50,522 nt of DNA, taken from JAAYCB01 sp012744395 (GTDB lineage Bacteria > Planctomycetota > Planctomycetia > Pirellulales > Thermoguttaceae). Below, one piece after another: positions 1-7,178 of this stretch. Made by a program: the position numbers and the translations under genes. The notes below the pieces were generated by a model. The model had not been told where the DNA came from. It searched no databases and saw only the letters and a program-made list of their open reading frames with translations. The stretch covers positions 1 to 50,522 of the forward strand of contig JAQVNJ010000031.1 of the NCBI GenBank assembly GCA_028703175.1, read 5' to 3'. Position 1 is the stretch's first letter; each line of letters starts with the position of its first letter.

Positions 1-344
1 ACCGCTCTGCACCACCCTGCGGCGGTGGGGCGGCGCTGGCGTGTTGATCGTGCCCCGCTGTCCGGTGCCTGGATGGCCGAGCGGGCGGTTTCCAGCCGGT
101 TCGGGCTGGACCGCTCTGCACCACCCTGCGGCGGTGGGGCGGCGCTGGCGTGTTGATCGTGCCCCGCTGTCCGGTGCCTGGATGGCCGAGCGGGCGGTTC
201 CAGCCGGTCCGGGCTGGACCGCTCTGCACCACCCTGCGGCGGTGGGGCGGCGCTGGCGTGTTGATCGTGCCCCGCTGTCCGGTGCCTGGATGGCCGAGCG
301 GGCGGTTTCCAGCCGGTTCGGGCTGGACCGCTCTGCACCACCCT
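1..344. repeat. 109-bp tandem repeat array, 3.2 units
   Basis: Units begin at 1, 110, 218 and 327. The second unit is 108 bp because one T is missing; the fourth is an 18-bp stub ending at 344. The array is cut by the left edge, so its full length is unknown. Each unit can form two hairpins: CCACC/GGTGG around a 7-nt loop (12-28 in unit 1) and CCAGCC/GGCTGG around a 6-nt loop (92-109). In the second unit the hairpin loop reads GGTCCG instead of GGTTCG while the stem is unchanged. The stub runs into the stop codon of the thermonuclease gene (343-345), so the array lies exactly at that gene's 3' end. The 1-nt length change breaks any long reading frame, so I do not read it as coding. Confidence 0.95.
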
Positions 345-888
345 ACCGATGTTCGTCCGGCCCCCAGATTCCTCGTCCCGCGGTCTTGGCGTCGGCCTCC
401 GCCTGGCGGAGTCGGCGTTTGACCGCCTCGGAGTAAGAGAATTCGGTTCGGGCCCTGGCCAGGCCATGGAAGACCAACTCCTCATTGAGCATCCGCTCGT
501 CGTGGAAGACATACGCCAGGAAGCGATCAAATCGGTCCTTGCGCTCCCGGTCGAAACGAAGGTAGACCCTGCCGCCGGCATCGGCGACGAAGCGCCCCGT
601 ATAAGCGGCGGCCTCCGGGCCGAATGCCTCGACGGCGGAATCGGGTTTGACTGTCTCCGGCGTGTCGACGCCGATCAAGCGGACACGCGCCCCGTTGTCG
701 AGCAACAGCGTGTCACCGTCCACCACGCGGGCCACGCGGTGAAAACCCTCGCCAAGAGCTTCCGGGTCGCGAGGGCGGCAATCGGACGATAGCCAGAGTT
801 GCGCCAGCGCGGCCAGAAGCACCGGCGCGGCAACCGTCATCGGCCGCCCGATCCGGCGGCGCATCGGTTGGTGAATCGCCCCAGGCAT
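343..888 (-). CDS. Thermonuclease-family (SNase-like) exported nuclease
   Basis: Predicted 181-aa Ca2+-dependent phosphodiesterase of the staphylococcal nuclease fold. An N-terminal hydrophobic stretch (AAPVLLAALAQLWL) suggests export or membrane anchoring. The family signature is complete: VVDGDTLLLDNG with the metal-binding Asp, RLIGVDTPET with the catalytic Arg and Glu, and DRFDRFLAYVF with the second catalytic Arg, followed by NEELVFHGLARA. I chose the ATG at 888 because a GGAGGG sits just upstream; an in-frame GTG at 903 is possible but has no good ribosome site. The stop codon overlaps the end of the 109-bp repeat array. Confidence 0.88.
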   Translation of the reverse strand: MPGAIHQPMRRRIGRPMTVAAPVLLAALAQLWLSSDCRPRDPEALGEGFHRVARVVDGDTLLLDNGARVRLIGVDTPETVKPDSAVEAFGPEAAAYTGRFVADAGGRVYLRFDRERKDRFDRFLAYVFHDERMLNEELVFHGLARARTEFSYSEAVKRRLRQAEADAKTAGRGIWGPDEHR

Positions 889-975
889 GGTCCCTCCGCT
901 CACATCACCCAGCAGGGTAAGCCGAATGAACTTGCCGGGGCGTCCGGGCGGGCAGCGCGCGGCGTGATGGGAAGG

Positions 976-1281
976 TCAGTTCTTGCTGAAATCGAACAGC
1001 TTGGCGCTCTCGCGCATCAGGAGTCGATTGAGGAACTGCTTGCGGCAGTCTGGACACAGGTCCAGCCGGATCTGCTGGAGCACCTCGTCGCCGATCTGGT
1101 CGCTCTCGGCGTCTTCGAGGCGCTCGAGAATATCCTGAATCTCCTGGAGGTAGTCGCGATCGTCATCGCGGCCATCATCAACGGGATCAAAGGCTGCGGA
1201 TATCTCAATTCTCACGATAAAACGCAACTCAACCTCGGGATCGAGATCCCGCTTGCAGAGATCGCACGTGTAACGGATCAT
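976..1281 (-). CDS. Small zinc-ribbon-like protein, function unknown
   Basis: 101-aa acidic protein with two Cys pairs, TCDLCKRD near the N-terminus and DLCPDCRKQF near residue 75, that probably bind one zinc ion. A strongly acidic segment (DDGRDDDRDYLQEIQDILERLEDAE) lies between them. The ATG at 1281 is preceded by GGGGAG at about 8 nt; the longer GTG start at 1329 would add a low-complexity head. I do not recognise a named family. A role as a small regulatory or adaptor protein is only a guess. Confidence 0.7.
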   Translation of the reverse strand: MIRYTCDLCKRDLDPEVELRFIVRIEISAAFDPVDDGRDDDRDYLQEIQDILERLEDAESDQIGDEVLQQIRLDLCPDCRKQFLNRLLMRESAKLFDFSKN

Positions 1282-1353
1282 CTCAGTCGCTCCCCAGCCT
1301 AATCGATCATCGCCAAGATGCGAACGCACGAGGACGCACCAGACTCCCCCATC

Positions 1354-1701
1354 CTAAAGAATTTTTTTCTTCCGATGCAAGACGTGCTTGGCTTTTTTTG
1401 CGACGGCGACGAGAAAACCGGTCATCCGCACGCCGGGATGGCGCAACTCTTGCTTTTGGGCAACCGCGGCGACCTGTGCCGGCGCCAACCGCCGAGCGTC
1501 TTGCGACGCCTTGCGGGCGATACATCCCTGGCACCCGTAAAGGGGAACGGCTTTGCCCATCCCTCCAGCATCGCCTGTCTTCGCGACGGTGCAGGCCAGC
1601 CAGTAGACCGGCGTGGGGCAGTCTCGGCGACCGATCCCGTCCGCGGCCGGGGGCTGATCGATGCGCCCGGATGGCAGAGCAGCAATGCCCAGATGCGGCA
1701 C
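1354..1701 (-). CDS. Hypothetical protein, doubtful
   Basis: This 115-codon frame fills the gap downstream of the ferredoxin on the same strand. In its first half third codon positions are strongly G/C, as in neighbouring genes, and the text reads like protein (TPVYWLACTVAKTGDAGG, then YGCQGCIARK with a CxxC pair). The C-terminus is basic (AKKAKHVLHRKKKIL). The start would be GTG and begins 12 nt after the ferredoxin stop codon. No family is recognised, and competing frames overlap it. It could be a real cotranscribed gene or a chance frame. Confidence 0.4.
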   Translation of the reverse strand: MPHLGIAALPSGRIDQPPAADGIGRRDCPTPVYWLACTVAKTGDAGGMGKAVPLYGCQGCIARKASQDARRLAPAQVAAVAQKQELRHPGVRMTGFLVAVAKKAKHVLHRKKKIL

Positions 1702-1713
1702 CGGCTCGCCGGG

Positions 1714-1992
1714 TCACTCGTCGGCGAGCGGCGGCTTCTTCTCGGTGATCACCTCGCATTGCGGCGCCATCTCGGCGTTCAATGCAATGTACTCATGCCA
1801 TTCCTCGGGGACGTTTTCATCGAGGAAGATGGCCTCCACCGGACACTCGGGGACACACGCTTCGCAGTCGATGCACTCGTCGGGGTGGATGTAGAGCATC
1901 CTTTCTCCCTCATAGAAGCACTCGACGGGACAAACGACGACGCAGTCGGTGTACTTGCAGTCATAGCATGGCTTGCACACAACGTGGGTCAT
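1714..1992 (-). CDS. fdxA: 7Fe (3Fe-4S/4Fe-4S) ferredoxin
   Basis: 92-aa soluble electron carrier of the FdxA type. The N-terminal cluster region reads CKPCYDCKYTDCVVVCPVEC and the second reads CIDCEACVPECP, giving the Cys pattern for one [3Fe-4S] and one [4Fe-4S] cluster. FYEGERMLYIHPDEC between them is the usual family spacer. The C-terminus is shorter than in the Azotobacter protein, ending soon after ITEKKPPLADE. It starts at ATG 1992 behind GGGAG. A near-consensus promoter lies about 190 nt upstream. It could donate electrons to reductases such as the sulfite reductase at 9.3 kb, but nothing in the sequence links the two. Confidence 0.92.
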   Translation of the reverse strand: MTHVVCKPCYDCKYTDCVVVCPVECFYEGERMLYIHPDECIDCEACVPECPVEAIFLDENVPEEWHEYIALNAEMAPQCEVITEKKPPLADE

Positions 1993-2186
1993 GACGCCTT
2001 GTCTCCCATGAATCTGGGGGTTTCTGTCCGTGCTGGCTGGGATTGGTGACTCGCTCGGGGGGGAAAGCCCGGCTCCAGGGCAGCTGCTTCACTGCCGGCC
2101 GATCGGCCAGCAGCGCTTGCTGTTTCGCTTCAACTCCTTTAGGAGAAACGACTTGAAGGAATGCCGCTGAACCGATAAACGACGGA

Positions 2187-2215
2187 ATCATAGGGCTGCG
2201 GGAGGAGTCTGTCAA
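2187..2215 (-). promoter_or_regulatory. Housekeeping-type promoter for the ferredoxin gene
   Basis: On the minus strand TTGACA (2215-2210) is followed by a 17-nt spacer and TATGAT (2192-2187): a perfect -35 and a 5/6 -10. Transcription would begin near 2180, giving a leader of about 190 nt. Confidence 0.7.
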
Positions 2216-2260
2216 CCCTTGGCCGACGGCAGGACATCCTGGCATCGCGGGCGGTTTCGC

Positions 2261-2289
2261 TTGCCTTGCCTTTCTCCCGGATTTACAAT
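2261..2289 (+). promoter_or_regulatory. Promoter for the ECF sigma factor gene
   Basis: TTGCCT (2261-2266), 17-nt spacer, TACAAT (2284-2289). The predicted start near 2296 excludes the upstream ATG codons at 2219 and 2294 and supports the GTG at 2405. It diverges from the ferredoxin promoter, with about 45 bp between the two -35 boxes. Nothing else is recognised in 1993-2404. Confidence 0.6.
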
Positions 2290-2404
2290 AAATATGTCAG
2301 TCCCGCAGGCGCAGCGGATTTGCGCGAAGCTGACGTTTTTGGCTCCTCAAACGCGCAACCATTGGGCGCCAAGGGCGACGGTCACGTACGCGGGGAGGCG
2401 AGAG

Positions 2405-2986
2405 GTGGCTCTTTCGGAGATCGATCGCAATCTATTGGAACGTTGTCTTCAGCGCAAGCCCCGCGCCTGGGAGGACTTCGTCGATCGGTTCTTGGGCCTG
2501 ATCGTTCATGTCGTCGACCACACCTCGGTCGCTCGCAATATCTCTCTCGGGGCAGAAGACCGGGACGATCTGTGCGCGGAGGTTCTTCTTGCGCTGATTC
2601 GCAACGACTTTGCGGTTCTGCGGCATTTCCGGGGCGAGAGCAGCCTGGCGACGTATCTGGCTGTCGTGGCGCGGCGCGTGGTGGTCCACGAAATCATCAA
2701 GCGCTCGTTGGATCGTACGGTGGCGGGCGTGGCGGTGGCGGAAACGCCACCCGACCTGGCGGCCGAGAGCGCCGAGCAGCGCGTCGAAGACTCTGACGAG
2801 GTGCAGCGGCTGCTTCAGGAGCTCTCCGTCCGCGATGCGGAAATTGTCCGCATGTTCCACCTGGAAGGGAAGTCGTACCGGGAGATCAGCGTTGCCACCG
2901 GCGTGTCCGAGAACACGATCGGCCCGGTGCTCAGCCGCGCTCGGGGAAGACTCCGCCGCGCCGCCGTTGATCAGCCTGCCGGCTGA
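2405..2986 (+). CDS. ECF-type RNA polymerase sigma factor
   Basis: 193-aa sigma-70-family factor with region 2 (residues about 15-95; RAWEDFVDRFLGLI and FRGESSLATYLAVVARRVV) and region 4 (about 130-190; RDAEIVRMFHLEGKSYREIS, then ENTIGPVLSRARGRLRR as the helix-turn-helix). Region 3 is lacking, as in ECF factors. The GTG start is chosen because GGAGG (2394-2398) sits 6 nt upstream, the promoter lies at 2261-2289, and planctomycete relatives typically begin ALTEIDRNLL. No anti-sigma gene is adjacent, so the signal it answers to is not evident. It is convergent with the DUF3467 gene. Confidence 0.88.
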   Translation: MALSEIDRNLLERCLQRKPRAWEDFVDRFLGLIVHVVDHTSVARNISLGAEDRDDLCAEVLLALIRNDFAVLRHFRGESSLATYLAVVARRVVVHEIIKRSLDRTVAGVAVAETPPDLAAESAEQRVEDSDEVQRLLQELSVRDAEIVRMFHLEGKSYREISVATGVSENTIGPVLSRARGRLRRAAVDQPAG

Positions 2987-3041
2987 ACGCGGCGGCAGGG
3001 GCAGCCGGCCGTGGCCCAAAGGGGCGGCCCACCTGCAGCGC

Positions 3042-3104
3042 AAAAAAACGCGCCGCGGAAATCTCGGGTGGGAGGGATGCTTCCGAGAGGTTCCGGGGCG
3101 CGTT
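3042..3104 (-). terminator. Intrinsic terminator for the DUF3467 gene
   Basis: Three stacked helices pair perfectly: AACGCGCC with GGCGCGTT (3047-3054/3097-3104), GGAA with TTCC (3057-3060/3091-3094) and TCTCGG with CCGAGA (3062-3067/3083-3088), around a 15-nt loop. On the minus strand the stem is followed at once by a run of seven T (3042-3048). It sits 52 nt past the DUF3467 stop codon. The plus-strand hairpin lacks a T tract. Confidence 0.82.
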
Positions 3105-3155
3105 AGGGCGCTGTCCGGGTGGCAAGCGGCGCGTTACGGCGACGCGCGGCTTGCG

Positions 3156-3605
3156 TCAGCGCTGCGGGGGCGTGCCTGGGGGTGTGCCCGGGGGCGTGCC
3201 GGCGCCGGCGATCAGGCCGGGCCGGACCCGCTTCTGAACATCGATTTCCAGGACCCCAAAGGTCGCTTCATGCCGCTGGACAGTCATCGTCAAGGCGTGC
3301 AGCATTCGCTTGGCCGTGTAGAAGTTCGTAATGATTCTCTGGGTAACGGCAATCGGCTGCGTGGGAATTCCGATCGGCTGGGGATTCAGGCCGAAATCGA
3401 TGATCAACTCCTCGGGCGTGCCCGTCACGCGGCAGAAATTGGCGTAGTTCGCCAGCGCGTTCGAGTCGTCGATTTGCAGTGGTACTCGAGCCGGAGCTTG
3501 TGGTTGCTGAGGCTGCTCCGATTGCTGAGGCTGCTGCTGCGCACCCTGGCCGCCGGCGGCTGTCGTTTCCTGTTCTTGTTCCGGGTTGTCTGGTTTCTTG
3601 GCCAC
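3156..3605 (-). CDS. DUF3467 family protein
   Basis: 149-aa protein. The N-terminal 40 residues are low-complexity, rich in Gln, Pro and Glu. The DUF3467 core follows (residues about 42-125): NYANFCRVTGTPEELIIDFG, then TQRIITNFYTAKRMLHALTMTVQRHE. The tail is a PPGT repeat. The biochemical role of the family is not established. It starts with GTG at 3605, supported by AAAGGAG seven nucleotides upstream. It is monocistronic by its own terminator at 3042-3104 and possible promoter at 3742-3770. Confidence 0.85.
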   Translation of the reverse strand: MAKKPDNPEQEQETTAAGGQGAQQQPQQSEQPQQPQAPARVPLQIDDSNALANYANFCRVTGTPEELIIDFGLNPQPIGIPTQPIAVTQRIITNFYTAKRMLHALTMTVQRHEATFGVLEIDVQKRVRPGLIAGAGTPPGTPPGTPPQR

Positions 3606-3741
3606 GGAAAACTCCTTTCATGGGACGAACTACCAAATCCGGGGCAGGACAGACCCGACGCCCGGCCGTCTTACGGATTCTCCAAGTTCCTCGCTAAGGC
3701 ACTGCCGTTTGGATGGAAATGTTTTACCCCTAGGAAGAGCC

Positions 3742-3770
3742 ATTATAGGAATATAACACGGAAAAATGAA
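3742..3770 (-). promoter_or_regulatory. Possible promoter for DUF3467 gene
   Basis: In an AT-rich patch (3741-3767), unusual here, the minus strand carries TATAAT (3747-3742), with TTCATT 17 nt upstream. The -10 is perfect, the -35 only 3/6. Nothing else is seen in 3606-3905. Confidence 0.4.
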
Positions 3771-3905
3771 CCCGGGCCTCGCCACCGGACCGATTCCTGA
3801 CGGAACACGCTGTCGATCGCCGATGCTTGCCGGGCGCACATCGCCTAAACCGTCCAGTCGCAATAATCCACCCAGACTGCACCCAGACTGCGCGGAGAGG
3901 GCTCC

Positions 3906-4181
3906 TCAACGATGGAATCCGAGATTCCCAATCGCCTTCTCTGAAAGTGTGTCGGTGAACTTGAAGACGGCCAGGTTTTCGAAGGGGAGGAGAATCATCC
4001 GGCCACCCATTGCGTCGGGCGTCGTTCTCTCCAGCAGAATGCAGCCGGAACCGATCGAGAAATTGGCGAAGACGATCTGTTCGCCCTGCGTGGTCACTGC
4101 AACCCCCTTTCGGGGCAGACCAGCGGGCCACGCAGCAAGTACCGACTCCAAGCCTGTTGTTGGTCGTGTCACGGATTGCAT
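3906..4181 (-). CDS. Conserved-looking small hypothetical protein
   Basis: 91 aa if it begins at ATG 4181. It has a regular beta-strand-like pattern (LPRKGVAVTTQGEQIVFANF, GRMILLPFENLAVFKF) and no Cys pairs, signal peptide or membrane segment. The content suggests a small beta-barrel protein. The start is uncertain: a GAAGGTG lies too close to the ATG, and the frame stays open to 4313. I do not recognise the family with confidence. Confidence 0.55.
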   Translation of the reverse strand: MQSVTRPTTGLESVLAAWPAGLPRKGVAVTTQGEQIVFANFSIGSGCILLERTTPDAMGGRMILLPFENLAVFKFTDTLSEKAIGNLGFHR

Positions 4182-4493
4182 CACCTTCGATCGGGTGGAT
4201 TGGATTGTCGGGGTTGACGGTCGCCGGCCATGTCCGGACGCGCCGTTCCGCGCCGCCGGACGTTGCCGCACGTGCTGCCGGACGCGGTCCTTCCCCCCAA
4301 GCAAGACTAGCATGACTTCGACTTCGCCGGGCGCGCGATGTCCGCGGGGGGCGCGGAGCAGGCTGGGCTGGGCCTTGCTCCAGCCAGCATCTGACCGATA
4401 TGGTTAAAGGCAGGGGAAGCAGTCGAGCCGGGAGACCGCGCCCCGCCCGGCGAGGGAACGTTTTCTACATCCGCCCGATAGGAAGCATCTCGA
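4182..4493. other. Intergenic, no gene seen
   Basis: The stretch between the divergent hypothetical gene and purE holds no supported gene. A weak plus-strand promoter candidate for purE is TTGCTC (4375-4380), 18-nt spacer, TATGGT (4399-4404). Confidence 0.4.
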
Positions 4494-5036
4494 ATGGGTC
4501 AGGCAGATTCGATTCGCGTCGGCATCGTCATGGGCAGCGAAAGCGACTGGACAAAGATCAAGTCGGCCAGCGCGGCGCTGGAGAAGTTTGGCGTGGGCCA
4601 CGAGGTCCGCGTAATCAGCGCCCACCGCGCGCCCGAGTCGGTCCGCGTGTATGCGGCCGGCGCCGCCGCTCGAGGGATTAAGGTCATTATCGCCGCGGCC
4701 GGGGGGGCGGCCCATCTGGCGGGTGTCTGCGCTTCCCACACGACCTTGCCGGTAATCGGCATTCCCGTTGTCACGGAGTTGGCCGGCGGGCTCGATTCCC
4801 TCCTCGCGACGGTGCAGATGCCGGGCGGCGTGCCGGTCGCCACCGTGGCCGCCGGCGCCGGCGGTCCGCGAAACGCGGGCCTGCTGGCCGTCCAAATCCT
4901 CGCGCTCTCCGACTCGGCGCTGGCGGAAGAGTTGGTCCGCTTCAAGCAGGAACTGGCCGCCGCCGTGGCAGACAAGAATGAACAGTTGCAGGCGGCGATC
5001 CGGGAAGGCAGGTCACAAACTACGGGCGATAGGTGA
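4494..5036 (+). CDS. purE: N5-carboxyaminoimidazole ribonucleotide mutase (PurE class I)
   Basis: Cytosolic enzyme of purine synthesis that converts N5-CAIR to CAIR. At 180 aa it has the normal length. The nucleotide-binding loop MGSESDW is near the N-terminus; VISAHRAPE carries the catalytic His; AAGGAAHLAGV and PVVTELAGGLDSLLATVQMP complete the class I pattern. ATG 4494 has AGGAAG (4480-4485) upstream. No purK is adjacent, so the pathway genes are dispersed here. A short run of residues after LQAAIREG is not conserved in my memory of the family. Confidence 0.93.
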   Translation: MGQADSIRVGIVMGSESDWTKIKSASAALEKFGVGHEVRVISAHRAPESVRVYAAGAAARGIKVIIAAAGGAAHLAGVCASHTTLPVIGIPVVTELAGGLDSLLATVQMPGGVPVATVAAGAGGPRNAGLLAVQILALSDSALAEELVRFKQELAAAVADKNEQLQAAIREGRSQTTGDR

Positions 5037-5106
5037 CGGGCCGCCCACGGCTGACGGACGCTGCTCTGCCAGGAGCCGCTTTGGAGGTTTTTGAAGTGGA
5101 GAGAGG

Positions 5107-5130
5107 GTTCCCCAGCGGGAGCGTGGGAAC
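5107..5130. repeat. Interspersed GTTCCC/GGGAAC palindrome, copy 1
   Basis: GTTCCC (5107-5112) and GGGAAC (5125-5130) flank an imperfect inner stem CAGC/GCGT. Related elements are at 22019-22044 and 41658-41682. It sits in the 163-bp gap between purE and mtnA. Confidence 0.65.
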
Positions 5131-5199
5131 CAGGGAACTCTTCAACCATCCCGCCTTTTTGACTCGCAACCCGCAACCTGGAACCCACCGCAGACGAAC

Positions 5200-6261
5200 G
5201 TGACCACAATTGAGACCATCCGCTGGGTTGGCGGCCCGCAAGGCCGGCTCGAACTGATCGACCAGACGCTGCTGCCGACCGAGTTTCGCATGATCGAATG
5301 CCGCGACGTGGAGACCGTCTGCGAAGCGATCGCGTCGCTCCGCGTGCGCGGGGCTCCGGCGATCGGGATCGCGGCCGCCTACGGCGTATGCCTCGGCATG
5401 CAGCCGTTCGTCCATGGGGACGAGGACCGCTTCTTCACGCGGCTGGAACATGTCGTCGGCTATCTGGCCAGCAGCCGCCCGACGGCGGTCAATCTCTTCT
5501 GGGCGCTGGAGCGGATGAGGAGTGCGGCGGCGGCTTGCCGAGGCCGGAAATCGCCCCGTGAAATCGCCGCCGTGCTGCTCGCCGAGGCGATCGCGATTCA
5601 CGAGGAGGATCGGCGAATTTGCCGGGCGATCGGGCGCCACGGGGCGGAATTGCTCAGCGACGGGCAGGGCGTCTTGACCCACTGCAATGCCGGCGGATTG
5701 GCGACGGCCGACTACGGGACCGCCCTGGCCGTGGTTTTCGCCGCCGTCGAGTCGGGCAAGCGGATTCACGTCTACGCCGATGAGACCCGCCCCCTGTTGC
5801 AGGGCGCCAGGCTGACAACCTGGGAGCTACAGCGGCGGGGGATCCCCGTCACCCTGATCTGCGACTCGATGGCCGCGCAGGTGATCCGCGAGGGTCGGGT
5901 CCAAGCGGCGATCACCGGGGCCGATCGGATTGCCGCCAACGGCGACGCCGCCAACAAGATCGGCACCTACGGCGTGGCTCTGGCTGCGGCGGCGCACGAG
6001 ATTCCCTTCTACGTTGCCGCGCCGCAAAGCAGTTTCGACCTGGCGCTGCCCTCGGGCGAGGGGATTCCCATCGAGCAGCGTGATCCGCGCGAGATCACCC
6101 ACGGATTCGGCCGCCAGACCGCGCCCGACGGAATCGACGTCTATAATCCGGCCTTCGACGTGACGCCCGCCGGATTGATCACGGCATTGATCTGCGAGAA
6201 CGGCTTGATCCGCCCGGTGACTAACGACCGCATCGCCGAGGTCCTGCACTCCGATCGCTGA
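5200..6261 (+). CDS. mtnA: S-methyl-5-thioribose-1-phosphate isomerase
   Basis: Methionine salvage enzyme that isomerises 5-methylthioribose-1-phosphate to the ribulose phosphate. 353 aa, full length. Substrate-binding RGAPAIG is near residue 51; THCNAGGLAT holds the catalytic Cys162; DETRPLLQGARLT follows; ITGADRIAANGDAANKIGTY holds the catalytic Asp242. The start is GTG 5200 with no clear ribosome site; the next Met is within conserved sequence, so GTG is preferred. eIF2B-like regulatory proteins share the fold, but the intact Cys/Asp pair argues for the enzyme. Other methionine salvage genes are not in the window. Confidence 0.93.
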   Translation: MTTIETIRWVGGPQGRLELIDQTLLPTEFRMIECRDVETVCEAIASLRVRGAPAIGIAAAYGVCLGMQPFVHGDEDRFFTRLEHVVGYLASSRPTAVNLFWALERMRSAAAACRGRKSPREIAAVLLAEAIAIHEEDRRICRAIGRHGAELLSDGQGVLTHCNAGGLATADYGTALAVVFAAVESGKRIHVYADETRPLLQGARLTTWELQRRGIPVTLICDSMAAQVIREGRVQAAITGADRIAANGDAANKIGTYGVALAAAAHEIPFYVAAPQSSFDLALPSGEGIPIEQRDPREITHGFGRQTAPDGIDVYNPAFDVTPAGLITALICENGLIRPVTNDRIAEVLHSDR

Positions 6262-6289
6262 TTTGTGACGGTCGATCGCAGGTGGCCAT

Positions 6290-7168
6290 TTGGGGAGTAC
6301 GAACGGATTGGCATTTGCGCCCGAAGAATACTCGTTGATCGATTTTGGCGAAGGCCGCCGGCTTGAACGGTTCGGGCCGCTCGTTCTCGATCGGCCGTGC
6401 CCGGCAGCCGACCAGGCGCCTCGCTCGGCGACGGCGGCGCGCTGGGCGGCAGCCGACGCCCGCTTTGGCGGCAGGTCGCCAAACGGCGGCGCATGGTCGG
6501 AACGCCCGGGGTTGCCCGAGCGTTGGACCGTCCGCCACGGGGCGATTCGCTTCGAGCTGAAGCGGACCGGCTTCGGGCACCTGGGAATCTTCCCCGAGCA
6601 GGCGGTCAACTGGGATTGGATTGCCGGCCAGTTGCGTGCGACCGGATCGGTACTGCGGGTGCTGAACCTGTTCGCCTACACCGGCGGATGCACGATGGCG
6701 GCTGCCCGGGCCGGCGCAGAGGTCGTGCACGTCGACGCCGCCCGCAACGCCGTCGCCTGGGCGCGGCGGAATGCCGAGCTCTCGGGCCTGGCCGAAGCCC
6801 GCATCCGCTGGATCGCCGACGATGCCGCGAAATTCGTTCGCCGGGAGTTGAAGCGAGACCATGGCTACGATGCCGTGATCCTCGATCCGCCCAGTTACGG
6901 GCACGGGGCGCGGGGAGAGGTCTGGCGGCTTTCAAAACACCTCCCGCTGCTGTTGAAGGACTGCGCGCGACTGGCCGCCGGCCGCTGCCGCTTCGTCTTG
7001 TTGACGTGCCATACGCCGAAGTACGGGCCGGCGACGCTCAAATCCCTGCTTAAGGAGGCGATGGCCGGCGGCTCGCCCGGCCAGGTCGCCGCCGCGGCCT
7101 TGGCGATCCGTGCGGCTGACGGGCGGGAGATGCCCAGCGGCGCGGTGGCACGATGGACCGCGTGCTAA
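6290..7168 (+). CDS. SAM-dependent methyltransferase, RlmK/RlmI-like
   Basis: 292-aa class I methyltransferase. A short N-terminal arm (YSLIDFGEGRRLERFGPLVLDRP) precedes the Rossmann domain: LRVLNLFAYTGGCTMAAARAG binds SAM, VVHVDAARNAVAWARRN carries the acidic ribose-binding residue, and VILDPPSYG is the catalytic DPPxY-type loop of rRNA and protein methylases. It lacks the PUA domain seen in some RlmI proteins. The start is uncertain: TTG at 6290, or TTG at 6308 with GGGGAG ten nucleotides upstream. It ends 10 nt before the TrmH-family gene, so the two are probably cotranscribed RNA modification genes. Confidence 0.85.
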   Translation: MGSTNGLAFAPEEYSLIDFGEGRRLERFGPLVLDRPCPAADQAPRSATAARWAAADARFGGRSPNGGAWSERPGLPERWTVRHGAIRFELKRTGFGHLGIFPEQAVNWDWIAGQLRATGSVLRVLNLFAYTGGCTMAAARAGAEVVHVDAARNAVAWARRNAELSGLAEARIRWIADDAAKFVRRELKRDHGYDAVILDPPSYGHGARGEVWRLSKHLPLLLKDCARLAAGRCRFVLLTCHTPKYGPATLKSLLKEAMAGGSPGQVAAAALAIRAADGREMPSGAVARWTAC

Positions 7169-7178
7169 AGGCGACAAC

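Noticed and set aside
60..110. tRNA-Ser-like text (GATGGCCGAGCGG) inside the repeat unit
   Set aside because: No matching acceptor stem, anticodon arm or T arm can be folded; the likeness is limited to one D-arm-like string.
41..436. Open frame through the repeat array
   Set aside because: It depends on one repeat being 108 bp; the other units are 109 bp, so the frame is not kept, and it overlaps the nuclease gene.
1318..2049. 243-codon plus-strand frame across the ferredoxin gene
   Set aside because: It is antisense to an unmistakable ferredoxin and has no domain signature of its own.
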